In this document: piece after piece, positions 14,748 through 23,053 of the stretch | Position numbering within the stretch: the first letter of the stretch is position 1 | How the letters are laid out: every line of letters starts with the position of its first letter | From: a virus | Reading direction: 5' to 3' (one strand) | IMG/VR virus record: IMGVR_UViG_3300029954_000026 | Span: 1 to 45,371 of that record | DNA: 45,371 nucleotides | Notes under the pieces: generated by a model | Databases searched by the model: none | Seen by the model: the letters and a program-made list of their open reading frames with translations, nothing else | What the model was told of the DNA's origin: nothing | Translations under genes and position numbers: made by a program

Positions 14748-15530
14748 TTAAGTAGATATTTTTCTGGATCGCGGTGGCGCAAGTAATGCTTTGCCTACAA
14801 TCCCGGCCTTCACTCTATTGCGCATGGTGGCGGAATCGACCCCAGCAATTTTTGCCCACTCTACAAGTGTGCGCTCTTCACCATCGATCACCGCTGTAGC
14901 GTTGTGCTTGCGTACAGGCAAGGAAGCAGCTTCGTCAGGAGTCATCCCAGCATTGAGGCGGTTATAGAACGTAGATTCTTTTATGCCCGCCTCGCGCCAA
15001 ACACCGGCGATATGCTTCTCGCTACCAAGGCGCGCGACAATCGCATTGTTCCGCTTATGCTCGCCCTGGCCGAGCGCATCAGTCCATCGGCAGTTTCCTG
15101 GCTCGTAATCGCCATTCTCGTCAAGCCGATCGATGCTCTGGCCTTTCTTCTTCGCTCCCATCCCTGCGACGAATCCTGCAATGTCTCGCCACTCATCACA
15201 CACCTGAATGCCTCGACCTCCATAATCTTTGAAATCTTTGGAACCGGGGTTGTAGCAGCGATCAATCATCGCTTTCCATGTGCCGTAGGCAGAGTGCCTA
15301 TGTAGCCCGTGAGTGGTATGGGTTTCCTTTACGCGCATCCTCATAAAGCAGCCGCAAGATACCTGCACGCCACATACGAGCGCAGATCTTTGAACGACGC
15401 GGGAATTGCCGCATACGCACTGACAGTTCCAAAGACTGACCCTATAGGGTCTATCGTTTGGCGCTTTGCTAATCACCGTGAGTCTGCCGAACTGCAAGCC
15501 CACCAAATCTTTTGGGTATTTCATCTTCAA
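14748..15530 (-). CDS. Homing-endonuclease-like protein with NUMOD-type repeats
   Basis: The 260-residue protein has a Cys-rich N-terminus (NCQCVCGN ... VSCGCFM) likely to bind zinc. The motif block that follows is typical of a phage free-standing endonuclease family: YGTWKAMIDRCYNPGS, DYGGRGIQVCDEW, DRLDENGDYEPGNCRW. Two C-terminal helix-turn-helix repeats (REAGIKESTFYNRLNAG and WAKIAGVDSATMRNRVKAG) resemble NUMOD DNA-binding repeats of intron-encoded nucleases. The stop-proximal end is basic. The start may be TTG at 15530, six bases after AGGGG, or ATG at 15524. Insertion between tail genes L and K without breaking either fits a mobile homing gene. Confidence 0.75.
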   Translation of the reverse strand: MKMKYPKDLVGLQFGRLTVISKAPNDRPYRVSLWNCQCVCGNSRVVQRSALVCGVQVSCGCFMRMRVKETHTTHGLHRHSAYGTWKAMIDRCYNPGSKDFKDYGGRGIQVCDEWRDIAGFVAGMGAKKKGQSIDRLDENGDYEPGNCRWTDALGQGEHKRNNAIVARLGSEKHIAGVWREAGIKESTFYNRLNAGMTPDEAASLPVRKHNATAVIDGEERTLVEWAKIAGVDSATMRNRVKAGIVGKALLAPPRSRKIST

Positions 15531-15548
15531 ATCACACCCCTAAAGCGT

Positions 15549-15588
15549 GAGACCTAACTGAAGAAGAGTCGCAGGTCGGTTAGGTCTC
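15549..15588. repeat. Perfect 10-base inverted repeat beside the homing gene
   Basis: GAGACCTAAC (15549-15558) and GTTAGGTCTC (15579-15588) flank a 20-base loop in the gap between tail gene L and the homing-endonuclease-like gene. There is no T-tract, so it is not an obvious terminator. It may be an RNA structure or a trace of the homing-gene insertion. Confidence 0.6.
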
Positions 15589-15628
15589 GACTTTTCGGGT
15601 TGCGTGCCCTAGCCACAAGGCAATTCTA

Positions 15629-16381
15629 CTATGATCTGGACACGAGGCTCACTGCTGGAAATCCCCCAAATCCCAATTCTTCGTTTTCGCCGAAGCGTTT
15701 CTTGCAGGACGACAAACAGCCCTTGCACTGGTCCAGGGCCGGGTCATCTGTGGGGTTGTCTTCGTCGTCGAACATGGCCGCGCCGGTATAGCCGCAGTCC
15801 GGCCCTCGGTAACCATTGGTCATGGCCCAATGACAGAAGGTCGTCATCTGGCGCCCGGGCAATCCGTGATTATCGATCTCTCCCGGGGAGGACAGATCCC
15901 AGACCACCGCCTCGCCGTCCTCGCTGGTTTTCTGGTCGATGTACCAGATCTCCAGCCCTTCCTGAGTCGGGTCGGCCGTTGGGTTGCCTTCAGGGAAGTT
16001 CGCGGCGTCCAGGTACTGGGCCAGGGTCTCGCGAACAGTCAACTTGAACTTCAGCAGGTCCTCGAAAGCCAGGCACAACGCCGTGACGCGCCCGTTGATG
16101 TTGCCGGCGGCGAACGTCGGCCTCGTGGCCGTGCCGTCGCTGTTGGAGCCAATGCCCTCGATCTGCACTGGCCATGCCGCGTACTCGGCGCCCTGCCACC
16201 AAATCGACTTGGCCGGCAGATCCTCTTCCGAATGCTCGTAGGCCAGCAGCTCCTCGGGCGTGTGCGGGATGGCGTGACCGTGAAAGCGCAGGTAATCCGC
16301 GCCGTATTCGGTCCCGTCAATTTCAAACAGGCGAATCTCGGCGCCGGGCTCCAGTTTCTGGATGTCCGTGGTCAGTGCCAT
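15629..16381 (-). CDS. L: Minor tail protein L (Fe-S cluster type)
   Basis: The 250-residue protein begins TTDIQKLEPGAEIRLFEIDG and carries the clustered cysteines of the gpL family in its C-terminal half: Cys183 (TFCHWAMTNGYRG), Cys196 (PDCGYTG), Cys219/Cys222 (DQCKGCL) and Cys226 (SSCKKRF). Lambda gpL binds a 4Fe-4S cluster with such residues. The protein sits at the tail tip between M and the hub and starts tip assembly. It is encoded 11 bases after M. After it comes a short non-coding gap with an inverted repeat and then the homing-like gene. Confidence 0.93.
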   Translation of the reverse strand: MALTTDIQKLEPGAEIRLFEIDGTEYGADYLRFHGHAIPHTPEELLAYEHSEEDLPAKSIWWQGAEYAAWPVQIEGIGSNSDGTATRPTFAAGNINGRVTALCLAFEDLLKFKLTVRETLAQYLDAANFPEGNPTADPTQEGLEIWYIDQKTSEDGEAVVWDLSSPGEIDNHGLPGRQMTTFCHWAMTNGYRGPDCGYTGAAMFDDEDNPTDDPALDQCKGCLSSCKKRFGENEELGFGGFPAVSLVSRS

Positions 16382-16392
16382 GGGTGGTTATC

Positions 16393-16731
16393 TCAGGGGT
16401 GGAAGGTTTGTTCGAAGGTCGCGGTGATGGCGTAGACCTGGCCGCCGCGGTGCACTGGCTTGTAGCCGTTGCACTTGTACAGGCCCAGGTCGCCTAGGGG
16501 CGGCTCCCAGAGGAAGCCCTTTGCACCCTTGTGCCGGTCGATGAAGTCCATGATGTCCTTGATGCGGCTCTTCATGCCGGTGAAGGTTACCGGCCAAGAC
16601 TGGGATTTGTTGTTGATCCCGTCCTCGGTCGACTGCGCGTAGCCGTCGGCAAACTGCTTCGTGCGTACGCGCTGCTTGATATCACCCTCGACGCCCTTTT
16701 CAGTAGCCCAGGTAAATCGCTCGATTGCCAT
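16393..16731 (-). CDS. M: Minor tail protein M
   Basis: The 112-residue protein fits the lambda gpM family: FTWATEKGVEGDIKQRVRTK near the N-terminus and FIDRHKGAKGFLWEPPLGDLGLYKC with HRGGQVYAITATFEQTF near the C-terminus. gpM is a distal tail protein that joins the tail tube to the tip complex. It lies 4 bases after the tape measure gene and before L, in lambda order. Shine-Dalgarno AAAGGATG precedes the ATG. Confidence 0.92.
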   Translation of the reverse strand: MAIERFTWATEKGVEGDIKQRVRTKQFADGYAQSTEDGINNKSQSWPVTFTGMKSRIKDIMDFIDRHKGAKGFLWEPPLGDLGLYKCNGYKPVHRGGQVYAITATFEQTFHP

Positions 16732-16734
16732 AAA

Positions 16735-19700
16735 TCATCCTTTCACTTGGCGGAAACTCTGGCCGCCCTGGCGCCAAGACTTGGCGATCTCTTCTGTTGC
16801 GATTTGCCGGGTGCGCGACTCCATGTTGCGCTGGAACAGTTCGGCGTCGAACTCGGCTCCATCAGGGCGGCCGGCCTCCTGGTCCGTCAGGATGATCGGC
16901 ATGCTGAGGCTGAGATTTACACCGCCACCGCCGCCTCCAACCGCAGAAACACCCAGCTTGCCGTTGGCTGTGCGGGTGAGCGGCATGATTGCCTCGTCGC
17001 CCGCCTCGCCCATGACCCCGGTTTTTCCGTTGGCCATGCCGAACGCCGTGGGCTTGCTGACGATTGAGTTGGTGAAGGCGCCGCCGTCGGCGAACATCTG
17101 CACACCGCCCGACCAGGCGCCACCCTTGGCCTGAATGCTGCCTGGGGTGAAGCTTGAAAGGTCGGTACCGGTGTACCCGGCCTGACTTGCCCCGCCAGAA
17201 CCACCGCCGCCACCGAAGTAGCTGGCCGTTGCGCCAACCAAGCTGCTCAGCAATGCCGAACTCGCCTGGCGGGTAGCAATGCGCGCCATGTCCGCAAGGA
17301 TCGACTTAGCGAAATCCGAGAACGATGCCTTGCCGGTCATTGCGAAGTTGACGACCGCGTCCTCCATGCTGCTGAAGGCGTTGCCGAACAGGCTTTTGGT
17401 CTGGCCGGCAATGTTCTTCGCCGAATCAAGGTAGTTGGCCCAGGCCGACGTCGCGCCCTTTGTCCAGTCGCCCTGCGCGGCCTCCACATCCGCGTAGTTC
17501 TGCCGGATTTGGTCGGTCGCCTTCTTATTCTGCGCGACCAAAGCATCCGTGCGCGGTCCAAACTCCTTGTCCAGATCGGCAGCCGATGCGCCACGCAGAG
17601 ATGCCTCGCTACGCTGATTCGCAAGCTCCTTGGACGCCTGGGCGAACCTGTCGTCCTGAGCATTCAATTCGCCAGATAGTGCATTCTCCCTGTCGCCCCG
17701 CCCTACCCCAAGTACGGCGCGCTGGCCAGACTTCCGCAAGGCTTCGGTTTGAAGGTCGAGCGCATCGACATAGGACTTGAGGCTTGCGGCCTGCCTCTTT
17801 GCCCTACCTTCCTCGGACGAGGCCAGCACGTTGAGTTGACTGTCAGCATCTTTCTGCGCCTTGACCATATCGGCGCGCGCATCGGCGATCTTCTTGTCTA
17901 GCTCAATGCTCTGGGTCGCGCTGGTCGACTTCTTGCCTTTAGCTGCCTCAAGCGCATCAATCTCAGCCTGATAGGCGGAAGTGACTTCCTCCTTCTCGGC
18001 CTTGATCAGCACTGCTCGCTGTGTCGCGTAATCAGATTGCGAAATCAGCCCGGCCTTCTGCGCAGCGTCCAACTGCTTCTGAGTGTTGGCGTATTCGGCC
18101 TGAATGCCCTTGAGCGAGTTTTGCGCATCATTGAAGGCGGTGAGGTCTACTGCCCCGGCGGAGCCCCCCGCCTTTTTCTTGGCATCAGCAATTTGCTTGT
18201 TAATGCCAGCCGTTGCGCTTTCGTACTGTTTTTGAAGGTCGGGCGAATAGCTGTTGTTGTCGATATTCTTTTGGCGAGCCTTGTCGAGATCCACCAGTTT
18301 CTTCTGAAGCTTCTCAACTTGAGACTGAGCAGATAATGACTCGCGGCGGATAAGGTCCATGCCATCCGCAGCAGCTTCTTCTGACTTCCGGATATCACTG
18401 AGGTAAGCGCCTTGCCTCTTCTCAATCTCCATGTATGACTTGAGAAGCTCCAGCCTTTTCTCGTCCTCTTCGCGGGTATTGCCCACCTCCATCATGTTTG
18501 GGTTGTCTTCTCCCATAATCGGGAGCGAGGAATACGAGCTTGGGTTTGCAAGCTTATTTTCGAGAGCTTGAGCCTGCTGGGCGAGAGTGATCTGTCGCCC
18601 AATCCCCAGAGTTGCATCTAAAGCGCCGGCGGCTCCCTCTTTTACCCCTTTCCAGGCGCGCTCTATGTAGCCCAAGTTCTGCGTTATTTCGGCTGAGCGG
18701 GTTTTAACTGTTTCCGCGTAGGTGTCGGTGAGCAGCTTGGTCGCGCCGATCTCGTTACCCTGATCCTTCAGCGCAACAATTTGCTCGTAAACCGAAGCCG
18801 TCAGAAAGTGGTACTGGTTGTTCAGTTCCTTTGCAGCCGAAACCGGGTCCTTGGCGATCTTGACGAACTCGGCAATAGTGGCATCGACCGATTTACCAGT
18901 GGCGTCTTCCATTGCCGCTGCAGCTTCAGCGATAGCTCCAAAGCTTTCGCCGGCAATTACACCGCTACCCGCCAACTTGGCAAGAGATGCGGCCGCCTCA
19001 CCGGTGGTGCCGTTCGTTGCCGAAACTTGCTGGGCTAGATTGGCCAACTGACTGGCCGAGGTGCCTGCATAGTTACCGGTGAGGATCAGCGCCTTGTTGT
19101 ACTCATCAGCCTCCTGGCTGCCCTTGCTATACCCATAAATCAGAGTGCCGATGACCGCTGCAACAGCCGCCACCGCGGCGACCATCCCAAGGATACTCAT
19201 GGAAGCACCGGTTACCGCTGGTGGGAGTGCGCCATATGCTTTCTTGGCGTTCTCCGCCGCCTCAGCCGCCGTGTTCGAGCTTTCCGCCAGGTCTGACAGG
19301 CTTTCGCTTGCCTCTCCCGCGTTCTCGGCGGTGTCCTTTGCGCCCGAGGCGATACCTGCGAGGGATTCCCCCAGCACAGCAGCACCGGCGCCACCAGAAA
19401 ACAACGACCGGAACTTGTCTTTCAGGGCGTCCATCGTCGGGCCAATGCCGCCGAAGGAGTCCTTGATCTGGCCGCCCTGCTGGATCAGCACCATCAACGG
19501 GTTCTGACCACCCGCCAGGCTGGTGAAGATGTCCGTGAACTGCGCAGGCAATTGCCGAAGCGCCGCCTGCGTCTGCCCGGCAGATACGCCGGTCTTCCGC
19601 AAACCTTCGTCAAAGTCGCCCAACTTGCTCCGGGTTCTTTCGATATCCGCCGAGTACGCTTTGAACTGATCGGAATCGATATTCCCGGCTTTCAGGTGCT

Positions 19701-20208
19701 GCTTTAGAAGCTCTTGCTGTTGATCGAGGCGCTCGTAGGCTGCGATGGTCGGATTGATCTTGGCGAGAAGCTCTTGCAATCCTTCTGCCTGAACGCCAGT
19801 CGCCGCTGCGGCTCTCTTTGTCGCTTCGGTCTGCTGATCAAGGCTTGGGGTAAGCGTGTTCAGATTTCTCTGGATGGCGCCAAAGTCTGTTGTTGATGCG
19901 CGTGCAGCGTCCATCGCCGCAGAGTTGTCGTTCACGCTGGTGGTCAGGCGCTGGTAATACTCGCTCGACTCCAGGGAGGCCTTCGCCGTTGCCAGAAGGC
20001 GGGCCTTGGCCTCGTCGAGCGTCTCGGAAAGCTTGCGCTCAGACGCCGACAGGTCGGAGGCGGATGTGGACGCCTTATCGAAGCCTGCCGAAATATCCTC
20101 TGCTGCCTTTTCAGCCTTCTCACCGGACTGCACGACTTTGTCGAGATCTGTGACAGCTTTCGCGGCGTCCGACGTATCTATCTTGATGCCGAGCGATGCG
20201 ATATCCAT
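16735..20208 (-). CDS. Tail tape measure protein
   Basis: This 1157-residue protein is much longer than its neighbours and almost wholly helical and coiled-coil, with Ala/Gln/Lys/Asp-rich heptad stretches. It starts MDIASLGIKIDTSDAAKAV, a typical lambda-type tape-measure opening. Hydrophobic segments at about 335-365 (SILGMVAAVAAVAAVIGTLI) may insert into the host membrane during DNA injection. The C-terminal part has Gly-rich stretches (SYFGGGGGSGGASQAGYTG). The length predicts a tail somewhat longer than lambda's (gpH 853 residues). It directly follows the tail chaperone genes and precedes M. ATG after AAGGTGATTCA. Confidence 0.95.
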   Translation of the reverse strand: MDIASLGIKIDTSDAAKAVTDLDKVVQSGEKAEKAAEDISAGFDKASTSASDLSASERKLSETLDEAKARLLATAKASLESSEYYQRLTTSVNDNSAAMDAARASTTDFGAIQRNLNTLTPSLDQQTEATKRAAAATGVQAEGLQELLAKINPTIAAYERLDQQQELLKQHLKAGNIDSDQFKAYSADIERTRSKLGDFDEGLRKTGVSAGQTQAALRQLPAQFTDIFTSLAGGQNPLMVLIQQGGQIKDSFGGIGPTMDALKDKFRSLFSGGAGAAVLGESLAGIASGAKDTAENAGEASESLSDLAESSNTAAEAAENAKKAYGALPPAVTGASMSILGMVAAVAAVAAVIGTLIYGYSKGSQEADEYNKALILTGNYAGTSASQLANLAQQVSATNGTTGEAAASLAKLAGSGVIAGESFGAIAEAAAAMEDATGKSVDATIAEFVKIAKDPVSAAKELNNQYHFLTASVYEQIVALKDQGNEIGATKLLTDTYAETVKTRSAEITQNLGYIERAWKGVKEGAAGALDATLGIGRQITLAQQAQALENKLANPSSYSSLPIMGEDNPNMMEVGNTREEDEKRLELLKSYMEIEKRQGAYLSDIRKSEEAAADGMDLIRRESLSAQSQVEKLQKKLVDLDKARQKNIDNNSYSPDLQKQYESATAGINKQIADAKKKAGGSAGAVDLTAFNDAQNSLKGIQAEYANTQKQLDAAQKAGLISQSDYATQRAVLIKAEKEEVTSAYQAEIDALEAAKGKKSTSATQSIELDKKIADARADMVKAQKDADSQLNVLASSEEGRAKRQAASLKSYVDALDLQTEALRKSGQRAVLGVGRGDRENALSGELNAQDDRFAQASKELANQRSEASLRGASAADLDKEFGPRTDALVAQNKKATDQIRQNYADVEAAQGDWTKGATSAWANYLDSAKNIAGQTKSLFGNAFSSMEDAVVNFAMTGKASFSDFAKSILADMARIATRQASSALLSSLVGATASYFGGGGGSGGASQAGYTGTDLSSFTPGSIQAKGGAWSGGVQMFADGGAFTNSIVSKPTAFGMANGKTGVMGEAGDEAIMPLTRTANGKLGVSAVGGGGGGVNLSLSMPIILTDQEAGRPDGAEFDAELFQRNMESRTRQIATEEIAKSWRQGGQSFRQVKG

Positions 20209-20235
20209 TGAATCACCTTGAATAAATGCCAGTGA

Positions 20236-20508
20236 CTACTGGCTGCTGTCTCTCGCCTCCGCCATAACGGCGAGCGCCTCGGCCTCCATTACTCGGAGGT
20301 CGTGGAATTTTTCCGGAATGGTTTTTTTCTTGAAGCCGAGGTAACTGGCCACGTCACGAATTGACGTGTAGTCGAGCCCGGTTGCGCCGCACGCCCCTGT
20401 ACGCCATTGCGTGGACAGAGCGTTGAAGAGGCAGAAGACGGGCCAGTTGTCAGGCCAGACATCCACGTCCTGATCAAAGTCGTCAGGGGACAAGCCGAAC
20501 AGTCGCAT
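20236..20508 (-). CDS. Tail assembly chaperone T-like domain (DUF1799), probably made as a frameshift fusion
   Basis: The 90-residue frame MRLFGLSPDDFDQDVDVWPD matches the DUF1799-type proteins that follow the tail chaperone in lambda-like phages. The frame stays open upstream of the ATG: in-frame codons encode LIAAARSLYEPGAPADQ right up to the chaperone stop. This is what a G-T extension needs. It is therefore likely translated mainly after a -1 slip at 20559-20565, giving a fusion of about 236 residues; independent initiation at 20508 has no good Shine-Dalgarno. The T part of lambda gpGT recruits the tail tube to the tape measure. Confidence 0.75.
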   Translation of the reverse strand: MRLFGLSPDDFDQDVDVWPDNWPVFCLFNALSTQWRTGACGATGLDYTSIRDVASYLGFKKKTIPEKFHDLRVMEAEALAVMAEARDSSQ

Positions 20509-20555
20509 CTGATCGGCGGGCGCGCCCGGCTCGTATAGTGAGCGCGCCGCGGCGA

Positions 20556-20945
20556 TCAGTTTCCCAGGCGAGCCGAGGAAAATGCCTTCTGGTAAGCATC
20601 GACAATGGCATCCCCTGCTCCGGCGGAGGTTTCTACCAAGGCACGGATTGACTCAGGGCTCAGCTTGTCGTCAAAGCCCCAGCCAGCGACCAGTTGGGCG
20701 ACCTGCTCCACCTGACGCTCAATATGAGAATCAGTGATGTCGATCAGAGTCAGATCATCACCCTTGGCCTTGAGCCGCTCCTGATCTTCCTTTGCGCTCT
20801 CCTGCCACCCCGCGAACAGCGCGGCGAGCTCCTTGCGGTCGCGATACTTGAACTCGAAAGGCACCTTGATCGTGGCGCCGCCGACGCGCGGAATGTCCAC
20901 ATCGGCCTGAAAGGTAGGATTTTGGGCGATCTTGAACTTGGCCAT
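20556..20945 (-). CDS. Tail assembly chaperone (gpG-like)
   Basis: The 129-residue protein starts MAKFKIAQNPTFQADVDIPR and continues GATIKVPFEFKYRDRKELAALFAGWQES, typical of the siphophage tail assembly chaperone family. An acidic C-terminal helix ends in FSSARLGN. It coats the tape measure protein before tube polymerisation and is not in the virion. It lies 4 bases after the tail tube gene. Its last codons contain the slippery heptamer GGGAAAC directly before the TGA, so a fraction of ribosomes should continue into the next frame. Confidence 0.85.
   Translation of the reverse strand: MAKFKIAQNPTFQADVDIPRVGGATIKVPFEFKYRDRKELAALFAGWQESAKEDQERLKAKGDDLTLIDITDSHIERQVEQVAQLVAGWGFDDKLSPESIRALVETSAGAGDAIVDAYQKAFSSARLGN
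20559..20565 (-). promoter_or_regulatory. -1 programmed frameshift site GGGAAAC
   Basis: On the minus strand the zero frame reads CTG GGA AAC TGA. G-GGA-AAC is a canonical X-XXY-YYZ heptamer, abutting the chaperone stop and close to lambda's GGGAAAG. About 15 bases downstream GGCGCGC can pair with GCGCGCC, a possible stimulatory stem. A slip yields a chaperone-DUF1799 fusion. Confidence 0.85.
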
Positions 20946-20948
20946 GGT

Positions 20949-21605
20949 TTACGCCACCGCAGTCAGGTAACGGGTCGGCTCAGCCTGCAACGCTAGGTTG
21001 ACGGTGCGGGTCAGCAGGTTGTTGCGAGAAACGGCTGGCTGCTTCGAGAAGGAGGTATAGGCCCCGTAGAGCAGCGTGTCGTTGCCCGGCAGGTTGAGGC
21101 GCGCTGCTTGCACCTGCTTGCCTGCGTCGGCAGCCATCAGCACAGCGTTGAATGGCTGGGCCGGATCATCGGCAATGGTTAGCACCATACTGGCGGCGGA
21201 CTTGTCAGTTGGGATTTGCTTGCCTTGGTCGTTCTCAAGGAACACCACATCCAGATAGTTCTGTTCGCCACCCGAGAAGGCCAAGTCGGTCACCTGAGGG
21301 ATCTGCACCCAGGTCAGCACCTTCTTCATGGTTCCTGCGCCGTTACCGGCCGGGAAGCTCTGCGTGTCAGTGGTATCGATCGCTTCCAGGGTGATAGCGG
21401 TGGCTGTGGCCGTTTTCACGCGCACCACTTTGTTGTCCAGCTTGCTCCAGCCGGAGCTGAGCAGAACGATATCGCCGGCGGCCAGGGTGCTGCCAACGAC
21501 CGTGGCCACGGCCTCGGACGCGTTGGAGATGGCAGTGAAAGCCAGTACTGCGGCGTAGGTCGCGGCGTGCTGGAAGGTGCCGCTGTTGGGGATCTTGTAG
21601 CCCAT
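20949..21605 (-). CDS. Major tail tube protein
   Basis: The 218-residue protein starts at MGYKIPNSGTFQHAATYAAV after AGAGGAAAAACCC; the frame is open to 21836 but without a better start. The composition is beta-rich with Ig-like and tube-fold character (TAIDTTDTQSFPAGNGAG, KKVLTWVQIPQVTDLAFSGG, LTRTVNLALQAEPTRYLTAV). Position between the tail terminator and the chaperone fits gpV of lambda. Hexameric rings of it form the tail tube. A terminator-like hairpin lies upstream at 21632. Confidence 0.85.
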   Translation of the reverse strand: MGYKIPNSGTFQHAATYAAVLAFTAISNASEAVATVVGSTLAAGDIVLLSSGWSKLDNKVVRVKTATATAITLEAIDTTDTQSFPAGNGAGTMKKVLTWVQIPQVTDLAFSGGEQNYLDVVFLENDQGKQIPTDKSAASMVLTIADDPAQPFNAVLMAADAGKQVQAARLNLPGNDTLLYGAYTSFSKQPAVSRNNLLTRTVNLALQAEPTRYLTAVA

Positions 21606-21631
21606 GGGTTTTTCCTCTTTGCAGAAATGAC

Positions 21632-21653
21632 AAAACCCGCTCGATGGCGGGTT
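21632..21653 (-). terminator. Terminator-like hairpin before the tail tube gene
   Basis: AACCCGC and GCGGGTT pair around a short loop and are followed on the minus strand by TTGTCATTT. It separates the tail terminator gene from the tube gene. Confidence 0.55.
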
Positions 21654-21675
21654 CTGGGTTTGCCCAATGGGCGGA

Positions 21676-22095
21676 TTAGAAGGTGTCAGCCCTGTACTGG
21701 AAGGACAGAGGCAGTGAACTGGTTGTATCGCCCTGGATTGCTCCAGCAGTCGCCATTGGCGAACGGATGAACACGGTGAATTCTGCTTTCGTGAGCGCCA
21801 TGTTGTTTGGATAGAGCGCCGAGATCTCATCGGCAATCAGCCCGGCAGCCCCCCGCCCCTCACCGGCCTTCGTTACGACACTGATCTGCAGCGCGCCCCG
21901 ATACGAAGTGTGCTTGCCCTCAAGATCCTCGCTGTCAGTATTTCCCGGCAGGAGGAATATTTTCAGGTAGGGAGCGTCGTTGGCCGGCGGCGTGAACGCC
22001 ACGTCTTCGTAGGCAATCGGCAGTGCAGGAGCTCGTGACGACGCCCATGCTTTCAGGCGGGCCTCGAACAGGCTACGGATAATTCGGTCGCTCAT
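21676..22095 (-). CDS. Tail terminator protein (gpU-like)
   Basis: The 139-residue protein starts MSDRIIRSLFEARLKAWASS, with YLKIFLLPGNTDSEDLEGKH and RGALQISVVTKAGEGRGAAG in the middle. This is the usual pattern of the phage tail terminator family, which caps the tail tube and joins it to the head. Order (connector, gp10-like, terminator, tube) matches. Its start overlaps the preceding gene by ATGA. Confidence 0.85.
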   Translation of the reverse strand: MSDRIIRSLFEARLKAWASSRAPALPIAYEDVAFTPPANDAPYLKIFLLPGNTDSEDLEGKHTSYRGALQISVVTKAGEGRGAAGLIADEISALYPNNMALTKAEFTVFIRSPMATAGAIQGDTTSSLPLSFQYRADTF

Positions 22096-22667
22096 TTGGA
22101 TAGTTCCGACACGGCATTGTTGACGAAGGTCTGAGCCTCAGTGACTGACACCTGCACCATTCCCGCTGGCGCCTGGCTGGACCAGCCTTCGTACTCAAGG
22201 CGCGGCCCATATGGAAGATTATTCATCATCCAGATCGTGCCAACTTCGGCGGTAAAAGTCTGGATCAGGGCCGCGCCGGCCGACTTGCTGGCAGACCCTT
22301 TTGGGTCAATCCGCTCGATGTTTTCGGTGATAGCCGTGTTGAACGAAACCTGCCAGTTTCCCCTGAAGCGCCCGCCAACGTATTCCTTGCCGGCTACCAG
22401 ATCCATGCCATCCCTGATCAGTCGCCCCGGCTTCATACGCCCGTTTTTTGACAGGTTCGAGGGATCATTGCGCATCTCGGCATTAAGGCGCTCTACCTCG
22501 GCGTTGTATTGCGTGGCCGTGGCGTTGATCGCCCACAACTCAGGATTACCGACTGGCGACCGGTCAACGACAGCAGTCAGCAGATCAATGGACGTTTTCT
22601 GAATGACCTGCTCTACATTCCCCTTCGCCTTTTCCACAAACGCCTTCAGATCAAGTGAAAAGCTCAT
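22092..22667 (-). CDS. HK97 gp10-like head-tail/neck protein
   Basis: The 191-residue protein starts MSFSLDLKAFVEKAKGNVEQ; the ATG overlaps the previous stop (AAAATGA), which fixes it. Features of the gp10/tail completion family are SIDLLTAVVDRSPVGNPELW, GGRFRGNWQVSF and the late NNLPYGPRLEYEGWSSQAPAG motif. It acts in joining head and tail, probably at the neck. It is part of an overlapping chain with the head-tail joining protein and terminator. Confidence 0.82.
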   Translation of the reverse strand: MSFSLDLKAFVEKAKGNVEQVIQKTSIDLLTAVVDRSPVGNPELWAINATATQYNAEVERLNAEMRNDPSNLSKNGRMKPGRLIRDGMDLVAGKEYVGGRFRGNWQVSFNTAITENIERIDPKGSASKSAGAALIQTFTAEVGTIWMMNNLPYGPRLEYEGWSSQAPAGMVQVSVTEAQTFVNNAVSELSK

Positions 22668-23053
22668 TTTCGGGCCTGCACGCTGAAGCCGACGGCGATG
22701 CCGGCGTAATCCCATGGGTCGACGTGCTGAATCGTGTAGGTGTCGCCGTCGAAGATGATCTTGTCCAGCGTCACCGGCTGGGGCGTGCCTGCGCCATCCA
22801 GCAGCACTGGAGAGATGAGGATCTTGACGTCCCCCTGCTTGATCAGCGAGCCGTCGATATCTTGCTGGCGATAGTTTTGGCGAAGCCCTGAGCCGTCGAA
22901 TTGCTCCATGGTGACAGGACTGCCGCCAATCTCAGGGTCGTAATCACCGGTAGTGACCCGAACTAGGGATAGCTCCAACCCCTTGCCGCCTCTCGAGCGC
23001 GGCGCCAGCATCCGTGCAGCGCTCGCCTTTGCACGATCATAGATATCTGCCAT
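22664..23053 (-). CDS. Head-tail joining protein
   Basis: The 129-residue protein starts MADIYDRAKASAARMLAPRS and contains ELSLVRVTTGDYDPEIGGSP and TLDKIIFDGDTYTIQHVDPW, typical of siphophage head-tail stoppers with a small beta-barrel. It probably closes the portal channel after packaging. Overlaps at both ends (1 and 4 bases) suggest coupled translation. Confidence 0.75.
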   Translation of the reverse strand: MADIYDRAKASAARMLAPRSRGGKGLELSLVRVTTGDYDPEIGGSPVTMEQFDGSGLRQNYRQQDIDGSLIKQGDVKILISPVLLDGAGTPQPVTLDKIIFDGDTYTIQHVDPWDYAGIAVGFSVQARK

